Shown here: positions 33,307 through 44,181 of the stretch, piece after piece
Layout of the letters: each line of letters starts with the position of its first letter
Numbering within the stretch: the first letter of the stretch is position 1
Origin: Nothophaeocryptopus gaeumannii
Taxonomy: Eukaryota > Ascomycota > Dothideomycetes > Mycosphaerellales > Mycosphaerellaceae
Direction of reading: 5' to 3'
Length of the DNA stretch: 64,000 nucleotides
Assembly (NCBI GenBank): GCA_031771865.1
Contig: JASISA010000027.1
Coordinates: 2,914,001 to 2,978,000 of the forward strand
Translations under genes and position numbers: made by a program
The notes under the pieces: generated by a model
What the model was told of the DNA's origin: nothing
Databases searched by the model: none
Seen by the model: only the letters and a program-made list of their open reading frames with translations

Positions 33307-34777
33307 ATGGGAAAGCCACAGGTTCTTCTGCTGGGCAAGATTGACCAGTACGACGCACAATGCCCGGCATCTGCAGAGACAGCTCACTGACAGAAAGAAA
33401 GTGCACACAAAACGTGGAACGGACTCTCAGACATCGCCGAGCTCATCGAACCCCAGGCCAAGAATCGCCCCGAGTTCATCGAAGAGTGCAAGTCCGGAAA
33501 ATTAGACAACGTTGTTGCAGCAGTAAGAGAACAAAGACAGAAACTTCCACCATTCAAAGCTCCAGCTGATCCAGTGAAATTCTTATGTAGTACCGCACTT
33601 TCAACAGCGCCGAGATAACCGGTCTCTGGGACGAAGAACTCATCAACTCACTCCCAAAGTCCCTCCAGTTCTGCTCACACAACGGCGCAGGCTACGACCA
33701 GGTCGATGTCCACGCCTGCTCGAAGAGGGATCCGCCGATCAGAGTGTCCAATGTTCCTACTGCTGTCGATGATGCCACCGCCGACACGGCCATTTTCCTC
33801 ATCAGTAAGTATATCGGTTAGACCTACAGAGGACGTTCGTCGTCCCAGTATCTTGCCGATGCCTCAGATTTGGACGAATCTATCCTCACATTTCTGTAGT
33901 TGGAGCTCTGCGCGGTTTCAATACCTCCATGTTGGCATTGAGGGACGGCAAGTGGCGAGGGAACCCACCTCCACCGCTTGGCCATGATCCCGAAGGCAAG
34001 ACGTTGGGCATTCTGGGTACGTCGACAGCCAGAGACACTTCCTTGCAGCGAAAGACTGACAGCATTTAGGAATGGGCGGGTAAGTTCACCGACAGGTCTA
34101 AAACCTCACAAGCCCGGCGTGCAACAGCTGACTCTACAGAATTGGACGCAACATGAAGAAGAAGACAGATGCGCTGGGCATGAAGTGCATCTATCATAAC
34201 CGCAAACCTCTCCCCGACGAGTTGGCCGGCGGTGCCAAGTATGTTTCATTCGATGAATTGCTGGCACAGTCCGATGTGCTGAGTCTGAATTTGCCTCTGA
34301 ACGTAAGTGAATAGTGTCGATGGTTGACTCAAATTCAGAAGCCGCCTCGCTGACTACGTCTCTAGAAAAACACCCGTCATATTATTGGCGCGAATGAGTT
34401 CAACAAGATGAAGAAAGGAATCGTCATCGTCAATACTGCACGTGGCGCCGTCATGGACGAGGACGCTTTGGTCAAAGCTCTTGAATCTGGTCAGGTCCTT
34501 TCTGCCGGTCTCGATGTATACGAAGAAGAACCCAAGATCCACCCAGGCCTGATCGCGAATCCACACGTGAGTTCACTTGAGGTCAAAACAGTCCGGTGAT
34601 AACTTCGATCAAGCGCTGACCCTTTGGTGCCATCACTAGGTGACGCTTGTCCCTCATATGGGCACGTGGACGGTTGAAACACAAACAGCAATGGAGGAAT
34701 GGTGCATCGGCAACGTACGCTCGGCCGTGGAGACAGGGAAGCTAAGGTCCCCTGTTCCAGAACAAGCAGATCTGTAA
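33307..34777 (+). CDS. D-2-hydroxyacid dehydrogenase (eight exons)
   Basis: Exons 33307-33347, 33402-33522, 33591-33804, 33900-34016, 34070-34079, 34140-34302, 34366-34566 and 34640-34777 join to 334 residues. The enzyme should reduce 2-keto acids such as glyoxylate or hydroxypyruvate with NAD(P)H. The nucleotide loop reads G-I-L-G-M-G-G-I-G-R, with most of its core supplied by a 10-nt microexon. The catalytic set includes the Arg in NTARGAV, the Glu in the EEEPK region and the His in VPHMGTWT. The N-terminal motif HNGAGYDQVDV is typical of fungal members of the family. The first acceptor (AAAG before T-GCA) was chosen because it alone restores the family sequence KID-HAHKTW. A DPP insertion in SKRDPPIRV is slightly unusual. 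The true substrate is not determined by sequence. Confidence 0.9.
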
Positions 34778-35114
34778 ATAGAGAACCTCCGTGGCAGGAT
34801 CTACAGATGTGTACACTCTACAGTGGAGAGCAACGAGGCATGCCGAATAGACTTGAGGTGATCTGGGAGACTGTGACACCGCAACTTTCAGTGGTTTGTA
34901 TGCACCATTCGACAGAGTTAAGATACTTGTACATTAAATCTTTCGTGGCCACCGACTGAGTGGCCTGCTCTGCTGTAAGCACATGTTGGTATCTTTAAAA
35001 GGGAGCGCCCGCTCCCTCAGCAAATGACCAGAGCCTGATACTCTGCGCTAATCAGACTAAACCATAGAAACCGAAATATGGAAACACAAATGCAGCCCAA
35101 GTGTGGCAACTGTA
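34778..35114. other. intergenic region between convergent genes
   Basis: This is the 3' flank of the dehydrogenase and of the Zn2Cys6 factor. No coding feature is seen. Confidence 0.5.
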
Positions 35115-36959
35115 TTACTGCTTCTGCAGGATCCAGCTTCTGATGGCCATGGAACATATCCTTTGGATAACCTGCGTAGTCCCTCTTTGATCCTCACTCT
35201 CCACGAATTGGTGAGCGACTCGAAGCTTGCTGGCGGGATCGTTCGGATCATTGCTGGAGGGTAGGAGATGTCGGTGCGGATGGAAGTCTGCTATGCAACC
35301 TCCGATATGGCGTCCTATCGCCATGGAGTACAGCACATCGCGGTTCTCTAGCATGCCGAGGATGTTTCGCAAGACGAGAAGCGTCTCGTCTATGTCGCTT
35401 TGTGTGTTGGGCATATCGTCCCGGATGGAGACGAATCTTCCCAAGTGATGCCAGAACATGCGCTCGTTGTACTTTTGATTCACTGTCGCAGGATCCTGTC
35501 CTGGTACCGGAGGCGGACTTGCCTGTGGCGGAGGTGATATTCTGTTTGGATCGAGATACTGGCCGGTAAGAAGATTTTCTACAGTATCAATCCTGGCAAG
35601 CAGTTCTCGAAGCGATTCGTCGCCACCCGCTCCGTTAGCCGCTGGCTGCAATTGCCGTGGCATCACCGCAAGTAGCCATACTAAGCGCGCTTCCAATGAC
35701 ATGACCGACTTTCCACTGACATCCTCACGCTGCTTGAACTGTTCCGCACATTGGAACACAAAGTCATGGAGGACGGGATCCCGCTGCAGATACGCCAGTC
35801 CGTGCAGTGAGTACCAACTGGTTTCGAACAAGCGGTCCAGCCCTACGGCATAATGGTATTTGAAGAAAGATTCGAGCTCCTGTTGGGTTTCAGGCGCCAG
35901 TGGAGGAGGTGCGTCGCTGGAGGTAAACCGAGGGGGAATGTCGTTGAGAGAGAAGAGTTCACTGATTGGGACTACTTTGGCTGCAAAGTGTTACTAGAGC
36001 AATGTGGGGGAATCAAAGGTTTGGATGGAGAATACCTCTTCGCTGCATTTGCAATGCATGCGGGTAGTTGTTCTGCGCCATGTGTACGCTCGCGTGCCCG
36101 CCAGCGCCAGCAGACAATGCCGGGTCCAACGATGCGCCGTTGGTGCCGTACTCGTAGTTTGGCGGAGCGGGTGCGCCTGGAGCAGGAGGGTAGGAGCCGG
36201 ATGAGGCCGAATAAGCGTGTGAATGCTGCTGATATGGGTTCGACGGCACAGGCGTAGATGCCCCCGGTTGTGGCGTGGGTGCAGGCTGGATGTTGGCGGG
36301 ACTGGGCTGTTGCTTGAAGATGGGATCGTAGCCCAAGCACTCACGCTTGCTCTTCATACAATTTCTGCACGAAGGTGTTCCTTCATCGCACTATGTATGC
36401 ATTCGATCTCAGCTGCCGTGACACGTTGGGGACGATTTGGGCGTGTGGGTGGTAGTTTCGAAGTGTTTTGGTCGGGATGTGATGTGTGCTATAATAATGG
36501 CGGGCATCTCGCTTACAGCCGAAAGCAACTCGCTAAAGTTACTGGCTGCGCGTTGCACATGCAGCCAAACAGCAGACCAAACAGGCCAAAGCGGCCAAAA
36601 CAGCGACAGAGCGAGGCGGCAGGATGGGAGACATCTGTACTGACCTTGATTCTCCTCTTCCGGCACGTCAGGCATCCGGTCTTGGTCCGTCGTCTGATGT
36701 CCTGTTATTATGTTGTCTCCTACCAAGTTGCGGGCACATGGGGCGTGTATTACTTTATCTCTTTCTTATGGTGTCGCTCCATGCCAGGTTGCGGTGGGAG
36801 CGACGGCGGGAGTGGAAAGCGCATCGCAGGCTGGAAGCCCTTCGGGCCTGCAGCGACAGGCGCGTATGCCGGGTGGCTCGAGGGCGGCGCCGGTGGAAGA
36901 GGTACGGGCAATGCGTTCGGCGTCGGAGCGTGCGCGTACGGTGGGTGGGAGTTATTCAT
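35115..36959 (-). CDS. Zn2Cys6 transcription factor with split zinc cluster
   Basis: Exons in transcript order are 36959-36754, 36693-36645, 36390-36036 and 35980-35115, joining to 491 residues. The zinc cluster is complete after splicing: C76-x2-C79-x6-C86-x6-C93-x2-C96-x6-C103, in the context RTKTGCLTCRKRRIK and then CDEGTPSCRNCMKSKREC. A Pro-rich N-terminus precedes it. A LGYDPIFKQQ motif after the finger and a VVPISELFSLNDIPPRF segment recur in a conserved group of fungal C6 factors. The C-terminal region from about residue 210 is helical and resembles the fungal regulator middle domain. The target genes are unknown. The 254-nt intron between exons 2 and 3 cuts the finger directly before its third Cys. 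The ATG at 36959 is used because it joins in phase; the frame stays open further upstream through an Arg-Pro repeat. Confidence 0.85.
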
Positions 36960-36977
36960 GTTGGCTCGCGTGGAGGC

Positions 36978-37007
36978 AGGTCGAGGTCGAGGTCGAGGTC
37001 GAGGTCG
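36978..37007. repeat. (aggtcg)5 hexamer repeat at the 5' end of the Zn2Cys6 gene
   Basis: Five perfect copies of aggtcg lie 19-48 bases upstream of the predicted start codon on the minus strand. If the protein began further upstream they would encode alternating Arg-Pro. Confidence 0.85.
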
Positions 37008-38204
37008 CGCGAATGCGGTGCTGCATTTGAATCGTGTAGAGCTCACCAAAGCATCAAGGTAGTCAAGGTAGGTACTCTCAGTGCTGCTTTGGTGCTCGGT
37101 GCTGGGTGCCGGGCGCTGGGTCGGCGGCTGACAGACTAAGGCTGTGGAGGATCTCGCTGGAGACGCTGGACACTTGCTACTGGCTGTCGACTGGGACTTC
37201 GCGTATTGGTTTGTGACAGGTTCGTCGCTTATCAAAGCGAAGACTCGTGCATAAGTTATTGAATGTCACTTCACTACAGTAGCGACTATTGGAGCTACGT
37301 ACCGTGGCCTGGTTACTCTATGAGTTGATCTCTCCGTCTCCGCACGAAGTATGTGCACTGTACATGGCCGCCGTCAACGCATCCTCTCCATAACGCAATT
37401 ATCGCCGCGTCTACAGTACTGCGAGTAATCTCCTAAGTATTTTGTGTGCCACAGAGCGTCCCGCAGCCGTAGCTCCGTCACCATCACTCGCTTGTCGGCT
37501 CGAGGCTCGCGCATCTCCCACCGACTTGCCCTGCTTGCTTGCCGTGCTCGCGCCCCAAGCCGAGCATGCGCTCTAGAACGTCAACAAGTAATGGGTGCGC
37601 AAGACGTCCCCACTCGCTCAACTTTCTAAACTTATCGCAGTCACCCCCTGGCCCTGCCCCTTCATCCATGCTCGATCACTGCCACTATGTAAACATCCAT
37701 GCTACCACTCCGCGACCTCGTTAGTCGTTACCCCTGCCCTGCTGTCAACCACGCGCGCACCACACACACGCACATCCTCATCCTCGGCCGCCTGTCCCAA
37801 CACGGCAGCTACCTCCCGGCCTGAACTCGATGACCTCAGAGCTAGGTAGCACCTCACCTGTTCGCGCCGCTCACCGGCACTACCCACACATCATCCCTCC
37901 CTGGCCCGGATGTTCCAGCCTGATGTTCATCTCGATTGCGCCTCACCAGGTCTTGCAAGTAAGGCCGCTATGGAGATGGCAAAGCCAGTTCATCCGCATG
38001 TCGCGCGCTGTCTCGGCGCATCTTTAGCGACAGTCTCCGAAGCTACCCGAGAGAGGCCACTCCCGGGACGAGCTCAGATGTCGTTGCCGCATCTTCTACC
38101 GCTTTTAATGGAGCACATGCGATTACACTAGCAGAGAGTGCCGCTAGCTGTGGGAGAACGAGGCTTCTGCTTCTCTTACACCCCTGACCTCATTCCGTAC
38201 TCCT
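37008..38204. other. intergenic region, no gene seen
   Basis: Promoter side of the minus-strand Zn2Cys6 gene and upstream sequence of the small ORF at 38205. Short frames at 37440-38130 are Ser/Pro/His-rich, overlap each other and lack any family resemblance, so they were not accepted. Confidence 0.45.
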
Positions 38205-38501
38205 ATGTTCTCGCCTTCAGTATGTTCAAATCGCACTCACTTATCGTCGGAAATGGGTGACGTTGGCAAAGATAGCTTCGAACTTGTTATTCGCCGTGAA
38301 TCCCAGCGCGAAGCCGTGGTAGTGACGCCTAGCTTGCTGAAGGAGGAACTACTCGAAGACTTGCAGACGAAAGCCATTTCCTTCTGTAAGGGGATCAATG
38401 TGACCGTCCACTGGCGAGTCACGGGCGGAGAGATGATCCACCTGGATGATGCTATCTTCGACTATCACTACATCAAGCAGTCTGCCGTGCCGTTGCCATA
38501 G
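38205..38501 (+). CDS. small hypothetical protein
   Basis: A 98-codon frame with an ATG at 38205 and a second at 38253 (MGDVGKDSFEL). From the second Met the sequence looks protein-like: LLKEELLEDLQTKAISFCKG is an amphipathic helix and INVTVHWRVTGG a strand. No domain is recognised. It may be a short real gene or an exon of a longer one. Base composition resembles its coding neighbours more than the intergenic DNA around it. Confidence 0.35.
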   Translation: MFSPSVCSNRTHLSSEMGDVGKDSFELVIRRESQREAVVVTPSLLKEELLEDLQTKAISFCKGINVTVHWRVTGGEMIHLDDAIFDYHYIKQSAVPLP

Positions 38502-38849
38502 GCCCACGTCGTCCTATTTGTGATTCGCATATGCTGCACTGTTATGCATTTTGAGCTGCCTCCCGAATGGTCTGCCATGGACGCAGCACAATATCGGCCT
38601 GGACCGACGTCATGCTGGTTGGTGGTGGTTGATAGGTGATAGTGACCTCAGAATAGGCAGAGGGCGGAGAGAAGTTGGGAAAATAACAGGAATTGAATGC
38701 AGGTCGGGCAACAGTAAAAGAACTGAAGTCGATGTTTCGAGCGTTCCGTTGGACCAGTGGTATCTCTGTAATCATTCAAAACAATCGTAAAAGTCAACAC
38801 CGAGATCTCTCAAAGTATATCCGCAGATTTCAAAGCCTTCATCGCAGAT
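38502..38849. other. intergenic region, no gene seen
   Basis: 3' flanks of the small ORF and of the minus-strand Zn2Cys6 factor. Confidence 0.45.
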
Positions 38850-41486
38850 CTATAATCGCCGCCCCAGCATTTCCTGGAGGTTGGTGGCATGGTCAAGGCC
38901 GCTATCCCAGCCGCCGTTCAATGAATCCGCCGTGAAAGACTCCATCATAGAATTCCAGTCCGCATCCGTCATTGTATTCATCATCTCGTTCAGTCCAGTC
39001 GTCGAGATCCCGCTCGAGCCCGGCGTCATATTACTACTGCCGCCACTCCACGTTTGAGGGAGAACGAAACCAGACTGCTGGTTATCCACAGTAGAGACCG
39101 GAAAGGAGTGCATGTCAAAGTCGGTAGAGAATGTTGGATCATTCGGATCGAGCATGCTCGCCAGTTGAGTAGAATCCATTGGCATTTCGTGGGATTTGTG
39201 ATCCTGCTGATGGTTTTGAGGGGAGTAAGATGTATGCGAAGAAGCGTTTGGTTGTGACTGAGTGCTTGAGCCGGGCGTCTGTTGATCACCACTTCCGTCT
39301 GGACTGGTGTCCATTTCTGCGTTGAATGTGTTTGGTAGAGAGGCATTCGGACTTTGATACAAGCCAGAACTGTTGACTGATCCTGGTGTTCGTTGTCGGT
39401 TAGGCGGCTCAAAATGGGACGTATTTGCTTGGCCATACGACTGGCTGTTGGTCATGACTCCGTACGTATGGTTGACTGGGTGTGCAGGATCTACAACGTT
39501 TTGGTTCGGCTTTGTGTAAGCCGCAAGGCCCGAGTCTCCATAAGTTTTGCATGTGTCCATGTCGGCTTCTAAATATGGCTGGCTGCATCGTGCGGGCATC
39601 TTGTTCGGCTCATCCGCATTCTTCCGCATTTGAGACCGAATCGCCCCAGAATCTTCAAGGCCTGCGCCTTCCAAGTCGACGTCCAGTTGCACCAAGAATG
39701 ACTCCGTCAGTGGATTCTTCCGCTTGATAGCATGCATTGCAGAGAGCAGAAACTGCAGCGAGGCTTTCACCTGGGCATCCTGGGGCCTGGACTTAAGATA
39801 CTGGACAAACACTCGCGCTGCCACATAAAGGCAGAATGAGATGAATGGGTTCATCGCCGAGAGATCAAGGTGGCTGACTTGTCTCATGATACTTGCAATC
39901 TCGGCAGCTGCTGTGATACACCTGACTTTGCTCTCTGCCGAGATCCGAGCTGGCATGCGATTCTTGTCGGCCTTAAAAATCGCTGCCTGGTGCAGGCAAA
40001 TGGTGGAAGTGTGGATGTTCATGTTCAGGAAGACGGTGTTGGGATTGTTCAAACCAGACGGCAGTCGTAATAGGTCTGGGAGGGCGAGAGCTGTGTTGAG
40101 GAGAATGTTGTCCATGTTGCGATGCCTCTTCCAGAAATCGCCGTTGAGGTCATCGTCCCTGTCGTCAGGACTAGGGCGATGAAGGTGAGTGAGATTCCGT
40201 CCAAACAAACAAGACATGAGTATGACGCCAGAGAAGGATGCTAGATTTGGCGGACCGGAGGGCTCTAGTGCTTCGTCGAGTGTCAAAGTCTTCTCGGGCT
40301 TGCTGAGCTCATATGCCTCTTCGCTAGTTGGAAGGGCGGTCATGATGTCTCGCTCCTCGATGCTCATTGGCCATCCTGTCCCAATGCTAGAGTAGCGGTC
40401 CACGCAAAAACTCATCCAGAACGTGCGTCGCCTCTCCTCTCGTTCTGTCCAGTCTTTTGGCGGCGGAAGGCATTGCTTGACGTCAAGACCTGAGCCGTCC
40501 AGCCTATGCAGGCCCATCATCTGCGCCATGCGACATGCTCGCCCGGCCGACATCCAAGCTCGCGGAAAGTACATTTGCTTGAACTCAAGTGTCGCAAGGA
40601 GCACCCAAGTTTGGCAGTGCGCTACAGTGATCATAGATTCGCCATGTCCCTTCATCTCATCCTGCTGAATATACTTCCTGGCTCGCTGGTAGAAATGCTC
40701 CTGTAATGCATCGTATTTGTCGACGATTGAAGCCGCGTTTGCCCACATCGCGTAGCGTAAGCAGATGGGCGGCCTCATATGAGGCGCGAGGTTCATAGCA
40801 GCGTAATATCTTGGCCGATGGATCATGGGTACTGAAGGGTGGACCTTCTCAAAATACGTTTGATTGAGCTCGTTAATTGCCTCCTGGTTCGGTAGAGGCT
40901 CGTCCAGGCCAAGTCCTATCATCTCCCATGGGAACTGTTCTTCAGCGGGGTCTGCAGCAGCAGCGCCAAGAATATCATGTGCGTTGGATTGAGGGAACCC
41001 TTGCTGCACGCCGGTGCCTTGAGCCTGGCTCGTCATGTTCACACTGCCTGCGCCGATGCCAATATTTCCGTACTCTTGCGCCATCCCGGCGTGGCTGTTC
41101 GTCTTTTGCGCATTGGCGGCCCCGCTGCCTTGCGCTGAGGCAGGCTGGTCATCCTGCGTCTTCAGTAATGTCTCCACCTGCGCAAGGCGTGCCTCCAGCG
41201 CTTTCACGTAGCCTCTTTTAGGGCCGCTCTTCTTGCGTACTTCGTCGTAGGAGCATTCGTGGCTCAGTCGGGTACAAGTCCCGCAAGAGGGTTTGGCACC
41301 ATCGCATTTCAGCTTCCTCTTGCGGCACAGCACACACGCGATCCTCTTGGGCTTGGGAACTTGGCCGTTGTCACCTTCCTGCGAGTTGCGACGCTCGCCG
41401 CCGTCCTCGGTGTGCTGCCTAGGCGGCTGTTGTGAGAGATCGTTGAAGTATTCGTCGCTAGGCGATGGGTCGCGAGACTCCGACAT
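38850..41486 (-). CDS. Zn2Cys6 transcription factor with fungal regulator middle domain
   Basis: A single uninterrupted frame encodes 878 residues. The zinc cluster is C51-x2-C54-x6-C61-x6-C68-x2-C71-x6-C78, followed by a basic linker (RKKSGPKRGYVK) and a coiled-coil dimerisation helix (ALEARLAQVETLL). The fungal-specific regulator domain starts near PWEMIGLGLDEPLPNQEAINELN and holds PSVPMIHRPRYY, an RACRMAQMMGLHRLDG motif and ERRRTFWMSFCVDRYSS, the usual landmarks. The last 250 residues are Gln/Asn/Ser-rich and probably an activation region. It acts in the nucleus; no target pathway can be named from sequence. The absence of introns over 2.6 kb contrasts with the other Zn2Cys6 gene nearby. 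Confidence 0.9.
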   Translation of the reverse strand: MSESRDPSPSDEYFNDLSQQPPRQHTEDGGERRNSQEGDNGQVPKPKRIACVLCRKRKLKCDGAKPSCGTCTRLSHECSYDEVRKKSGPKRGYVKALEARLAQVETLLKTQDDQPASAQGSGAANAQKTNSHAGMAQEYGNIGIGAGSVNMTSQAQGTGVQQGFPQSNAHDILGAAAADPAEEQFPWEMIGLGLDEPLPNQEAINELNQTYFEKVHPSVPMIHRPRYYAAMNLAPHMRPPICLRYAMWANAASIVDKYDALQEHFYQRARKYIQQDEMKGHGESMITVAHCQTWVLLATLEFKQMYFPRAWMSAGRACRMAQMMGLHRLDGSGLDVKQCLPPPKDWTEREERRRTFWMSFCVDRYSSIGTGWPMSIEERDIMTALPTSEEAYELSKPEKTLTLDEALEPSGPPNLASFSGVILMSCLFGRNLTHLHRPSPDDRDDDLNGDFWKRHRNMDNILLNTALALPDLLRLPSGLNNPNTVFLNMNIHTSTICLHQAAIFKADKNRMPARISAESKVRCITAAAEIASIMRQVSHLDLSAMNPFISFCLYVAARVFVQYLKSRPQDAQVKASLQFLLSAMHAIKRKNPLTESFLVQLDVDLEGAGLEDSGAIRSQMRKNADEPNKMPARCSQPYLEADMDTCKTYGDSGLAAYTKPNQNVVDPAHPVNHTYGVMTNSQSYGQANTSHFEPPNRQRTPGSVNSSGLYQSPNASLPNTFNAEMDTSPDGSGDQQTPGSSTQSQPNASSHTSYSPQNHQQDHKSHEMPMDSTQLASMLDPNDPTFSTDFDMHSFPVSTVDNQQSGFVLPQTWSGGSSNMTPGSSGISTTGLNEMMNTMTDADWNSMMESFTADSLNGGWDSGLDHATNLQEMLGRRL

Positions 41487-42558
41487 TGCTCGTACGGGAG
41501 CGCGCGAGCGTCACGCACAGAGCCCCAGGGAATGGCCAGTTACCAGTGTTTTCGGCGTTCAGTACACTCTACGAGAGGACTGTTGTCTGCTGGCGGCAAT
41601 GTCGCGTTCTGCTGCCTAAGGAATGTCTAGGGCGGGTGGGCTTGGGCGGAGGTATGGCAGCGTATGGCTCGTATTCGAGCGATAATGGTCGTATTCGAGA
41701 CAAAGACTGCCTGCGATCAATCACTTCACTTTTCTCCTTTGGCAAGGCAGCCCAGATTCGTCTGACTACGCGGTCGGCTGTGGATTATTTGCAGGCCCGA
41801 GGTGGATGCATCGTCTCCTGGGGGCTGAGGGTACCATATGAAGCACCCCCTCCACACGGATCGGGGCTGGCTACTCACCGTTGTGCGCTTCGATCCTTCG
41901 CCATGTTACTAAACATTCAGGACATCCAACCCAATTGGGGCGCTGGAGGGGATGCGACAACGCAATACATCATGAGCTGGTTGCCAGCACACTGCTCGGC
42001 GCGTTCGGCACACCTTTGTTGGATTGCTTGAATCGCGGCATTCTTTTCATATGTTTCATGCTACGCCTCTAGTGTAACCAAAACATCGAAGACCATGCAT
42101 AAGGCGGACTTCCAAGCACAGGTGATGCAGAAAGCGCTCTGTGACCCCAAACTACACGCCCCCTCTAAACCCCAAAACATCAGAGATAACCCAGCTCATC
42201 ATGTCAATCCAATTGGCAACGCCTGTACCGCCATCCTCCATCCCGAGAGCTGTTCTGTCGACGATTCTGGTCGGCGTATCGACGCAAGATGAAAAGCAAA
42301 GCAAAGCAGACGAAGGCCTGGTAGGGCACATCCGAGCTGTACAAAGCATGAAAGCAAAAACCGGCCCCTTGATCCCGCTAACATAGATACTCCTTGGACA
42401 CCGCGCCGCGAAGGTCTTCAGAGCTCCATGGATCCGTCGTCAAATGCATCACGGGTGTGCACTCGACGGTCCTCCATGAAAACGAGCGAGCGGCGAGGAC
42501 TTGTTGGCTGCCTCGCAGGTGGACTCCGCGCTGCGACTCTTTAGCAACGCTTTCGGTA
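41487..42558. other. intergenic region, no gene seen
   Basis: Upstream region of the Zn2Cys6 factor and downstream region of the cyclin gene. A 188-codon frame on the plus strand (41465-42031) overlaps the start of the factor and has no protein-like pattern, so it was rejected. Confidence 0.5.
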
Positions 42559-44181
42559 CTATGACCGAGGTGTCTTGCCGCTGTTTGAAAGCGTAGCATT
42601 CTCAAGATAAGTTGGAGCCCATTTCTTTGCCCACTGACGGAGGACAATTGATGCTAAAGATATGTCAGCTCACAAATTCACGGTCTAGACGAGTGAAACA
42701 CGGCTTACCCTTGAGGAATTTCTTAGAGGCATACTTTCGGAAGAATGCCTCGTGCACAACGGGTGAGTGGAGATAGTCGACCATGAGTTGGAAGACAGGC
42801 TGAATATCAGCCTCAGTGTAACCGGCATACTTGGCCAGAGTGGCGTCCCATTCTCCCCGATCAAGTGCGAGACGTGCGAGATACATGGCAGCCGCGGCCA
42901 CCTGGGACGGTGGGTACTTGAGGAACCGGTGGTCAAGACAGCCAATCTCAAGCAAGTATTTGCCAAGGGTCCGTGTTTGGATGTCGTAGTTGTCGGCCTT
43001 GGAAATGCGGCGGAGGAAGTTCATCGGGTTCGGGTATGACAGGTCATAGTCCAGTGTGGAGAGGATGAAGCGCTCCGCAGACAATATCTCGGTGTCTTTG
43101 AAACCATCGTCGGCAACGTGGACGAAATTCTGCACGTGTGGCGACAAGACCTCTTCGTACTTGGACGCGATGAACATGGCGGTCACGCCGACCAATTGAA
43201 GACGGTCCAGCTGCACGACTTTGCAGGAGAGGAAGCGATCGATAATGTTGACAGCAAGGAAGAGAGTCTCCGGTAGCAAGCGAAAGCGAGCATGAACCTC
43301 CAGGAGCCAGTCGACAAGAATACCGCGCATCTTCCACTCCAGCTCGCCTTGGTTCTCCATGTACTCTGGATTAGCCATGGTTGATAGCTCAAGGTCTCTC
43401 ATGTAGTCGAAGATCTCGTGGACATATTCGGCGACCATGAGTGGGTCATCAAGATCCTCGGTGTCAAGGTCCTTGGCCTCTCTGATGAGCTCCTCCAGAG
43501 ACTTTTCCTCTTCGTACTCGTCCAGGTCTATGGGCTCGACTGGGATGTTGGACTTTGCTCTGGACTTGTTCTCGGTCTTGGACTTCACGCCATTGGTGGG
43601 CGGTGGCACGTTCTCACTGTCGTCATCCTCGTCTTCTTCAACGGCAGCTGCTCGTCTTGGTTTGGTCGACGATGTGTTTCGCTTCTTGCTGGCGTGGGCA
43701 GTCTGGACGCCTGAGCCGCTTGCAGGTCGCTTGAGTTCCGAGGAGGCATTGTTTATTGTCTTCTGGCCGAGAACAGTACGCGTCGAGCTGGTGCGGGCTG
43801 GTTGTTTCTGGATTCCAGCGGGCTTTGCGGCTTTTGAAAGAGTACCCTTTGCCAGAGAATCCTTCTTCGCGTCTCCATTGTCAGCAGGATCCTTCTTCGC
43901 GACATTGCTGACGTCTCCCAGAGCGGTCCGTTTCCGGACGCCGAGGGCGCCGTTTGATGCAGTAGTTGTGGTGCGCTTGGTGGTGAGAGCCTTCTTGGGT
44001 GGGTCACCAGCAGTAGCATGGTCAAGAGCAGCTGCCTTTGCACGAGTCAAACGAGTTGTGCCAGCGTTCTCAGCATTCTCGTCGGTTACAGTCCGCCTCA
44101 CTGTTCGTGCCTGGAATGATGTCAGCCGATACCAAACGGTGAGGGCAGCAGATTTAGAAGCGTAATACATACGGGCGGCAT
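42559..44181 (-). CDS. G2/mitotic B-type cyclin
   Basis: Exons in transcript order are 44181-44173, 44110-42709 and 42653-42559, joining to 501 residues. The product is the mitotic cyclin that activates Cdk1 (related to fission yeast Cdc13 and Aspergillus NimE). The destruction box is R64-T-A-L-G-D-V-S-N72. A Lys-rich disordered region follows with an acidic patch. The cyclin boxes carry WKMRGILVDWLLEVHARFRLLPE, LQLVGVTAMFIASKYEE and the C-terminal box from LEIGCLDHRFLKYPPS. The last exon supplies the family ending ASIVLRQWAKKW and a short tail. The first coding exon is only 9 nt (Met-Pro-Pro), a structure deduced from the GTATGT donor right after it and the conserved N-terminus MPPARTVRR. 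It is divergent from the uL2m gene. Confidence 0.92.

Noticed and set aside
41465..42031. 188-codon frame overlapping the start of the Zn2Cys6 factor
   Set aside because: Overlaps a secure gene in antisense and has no protein-like pattern.
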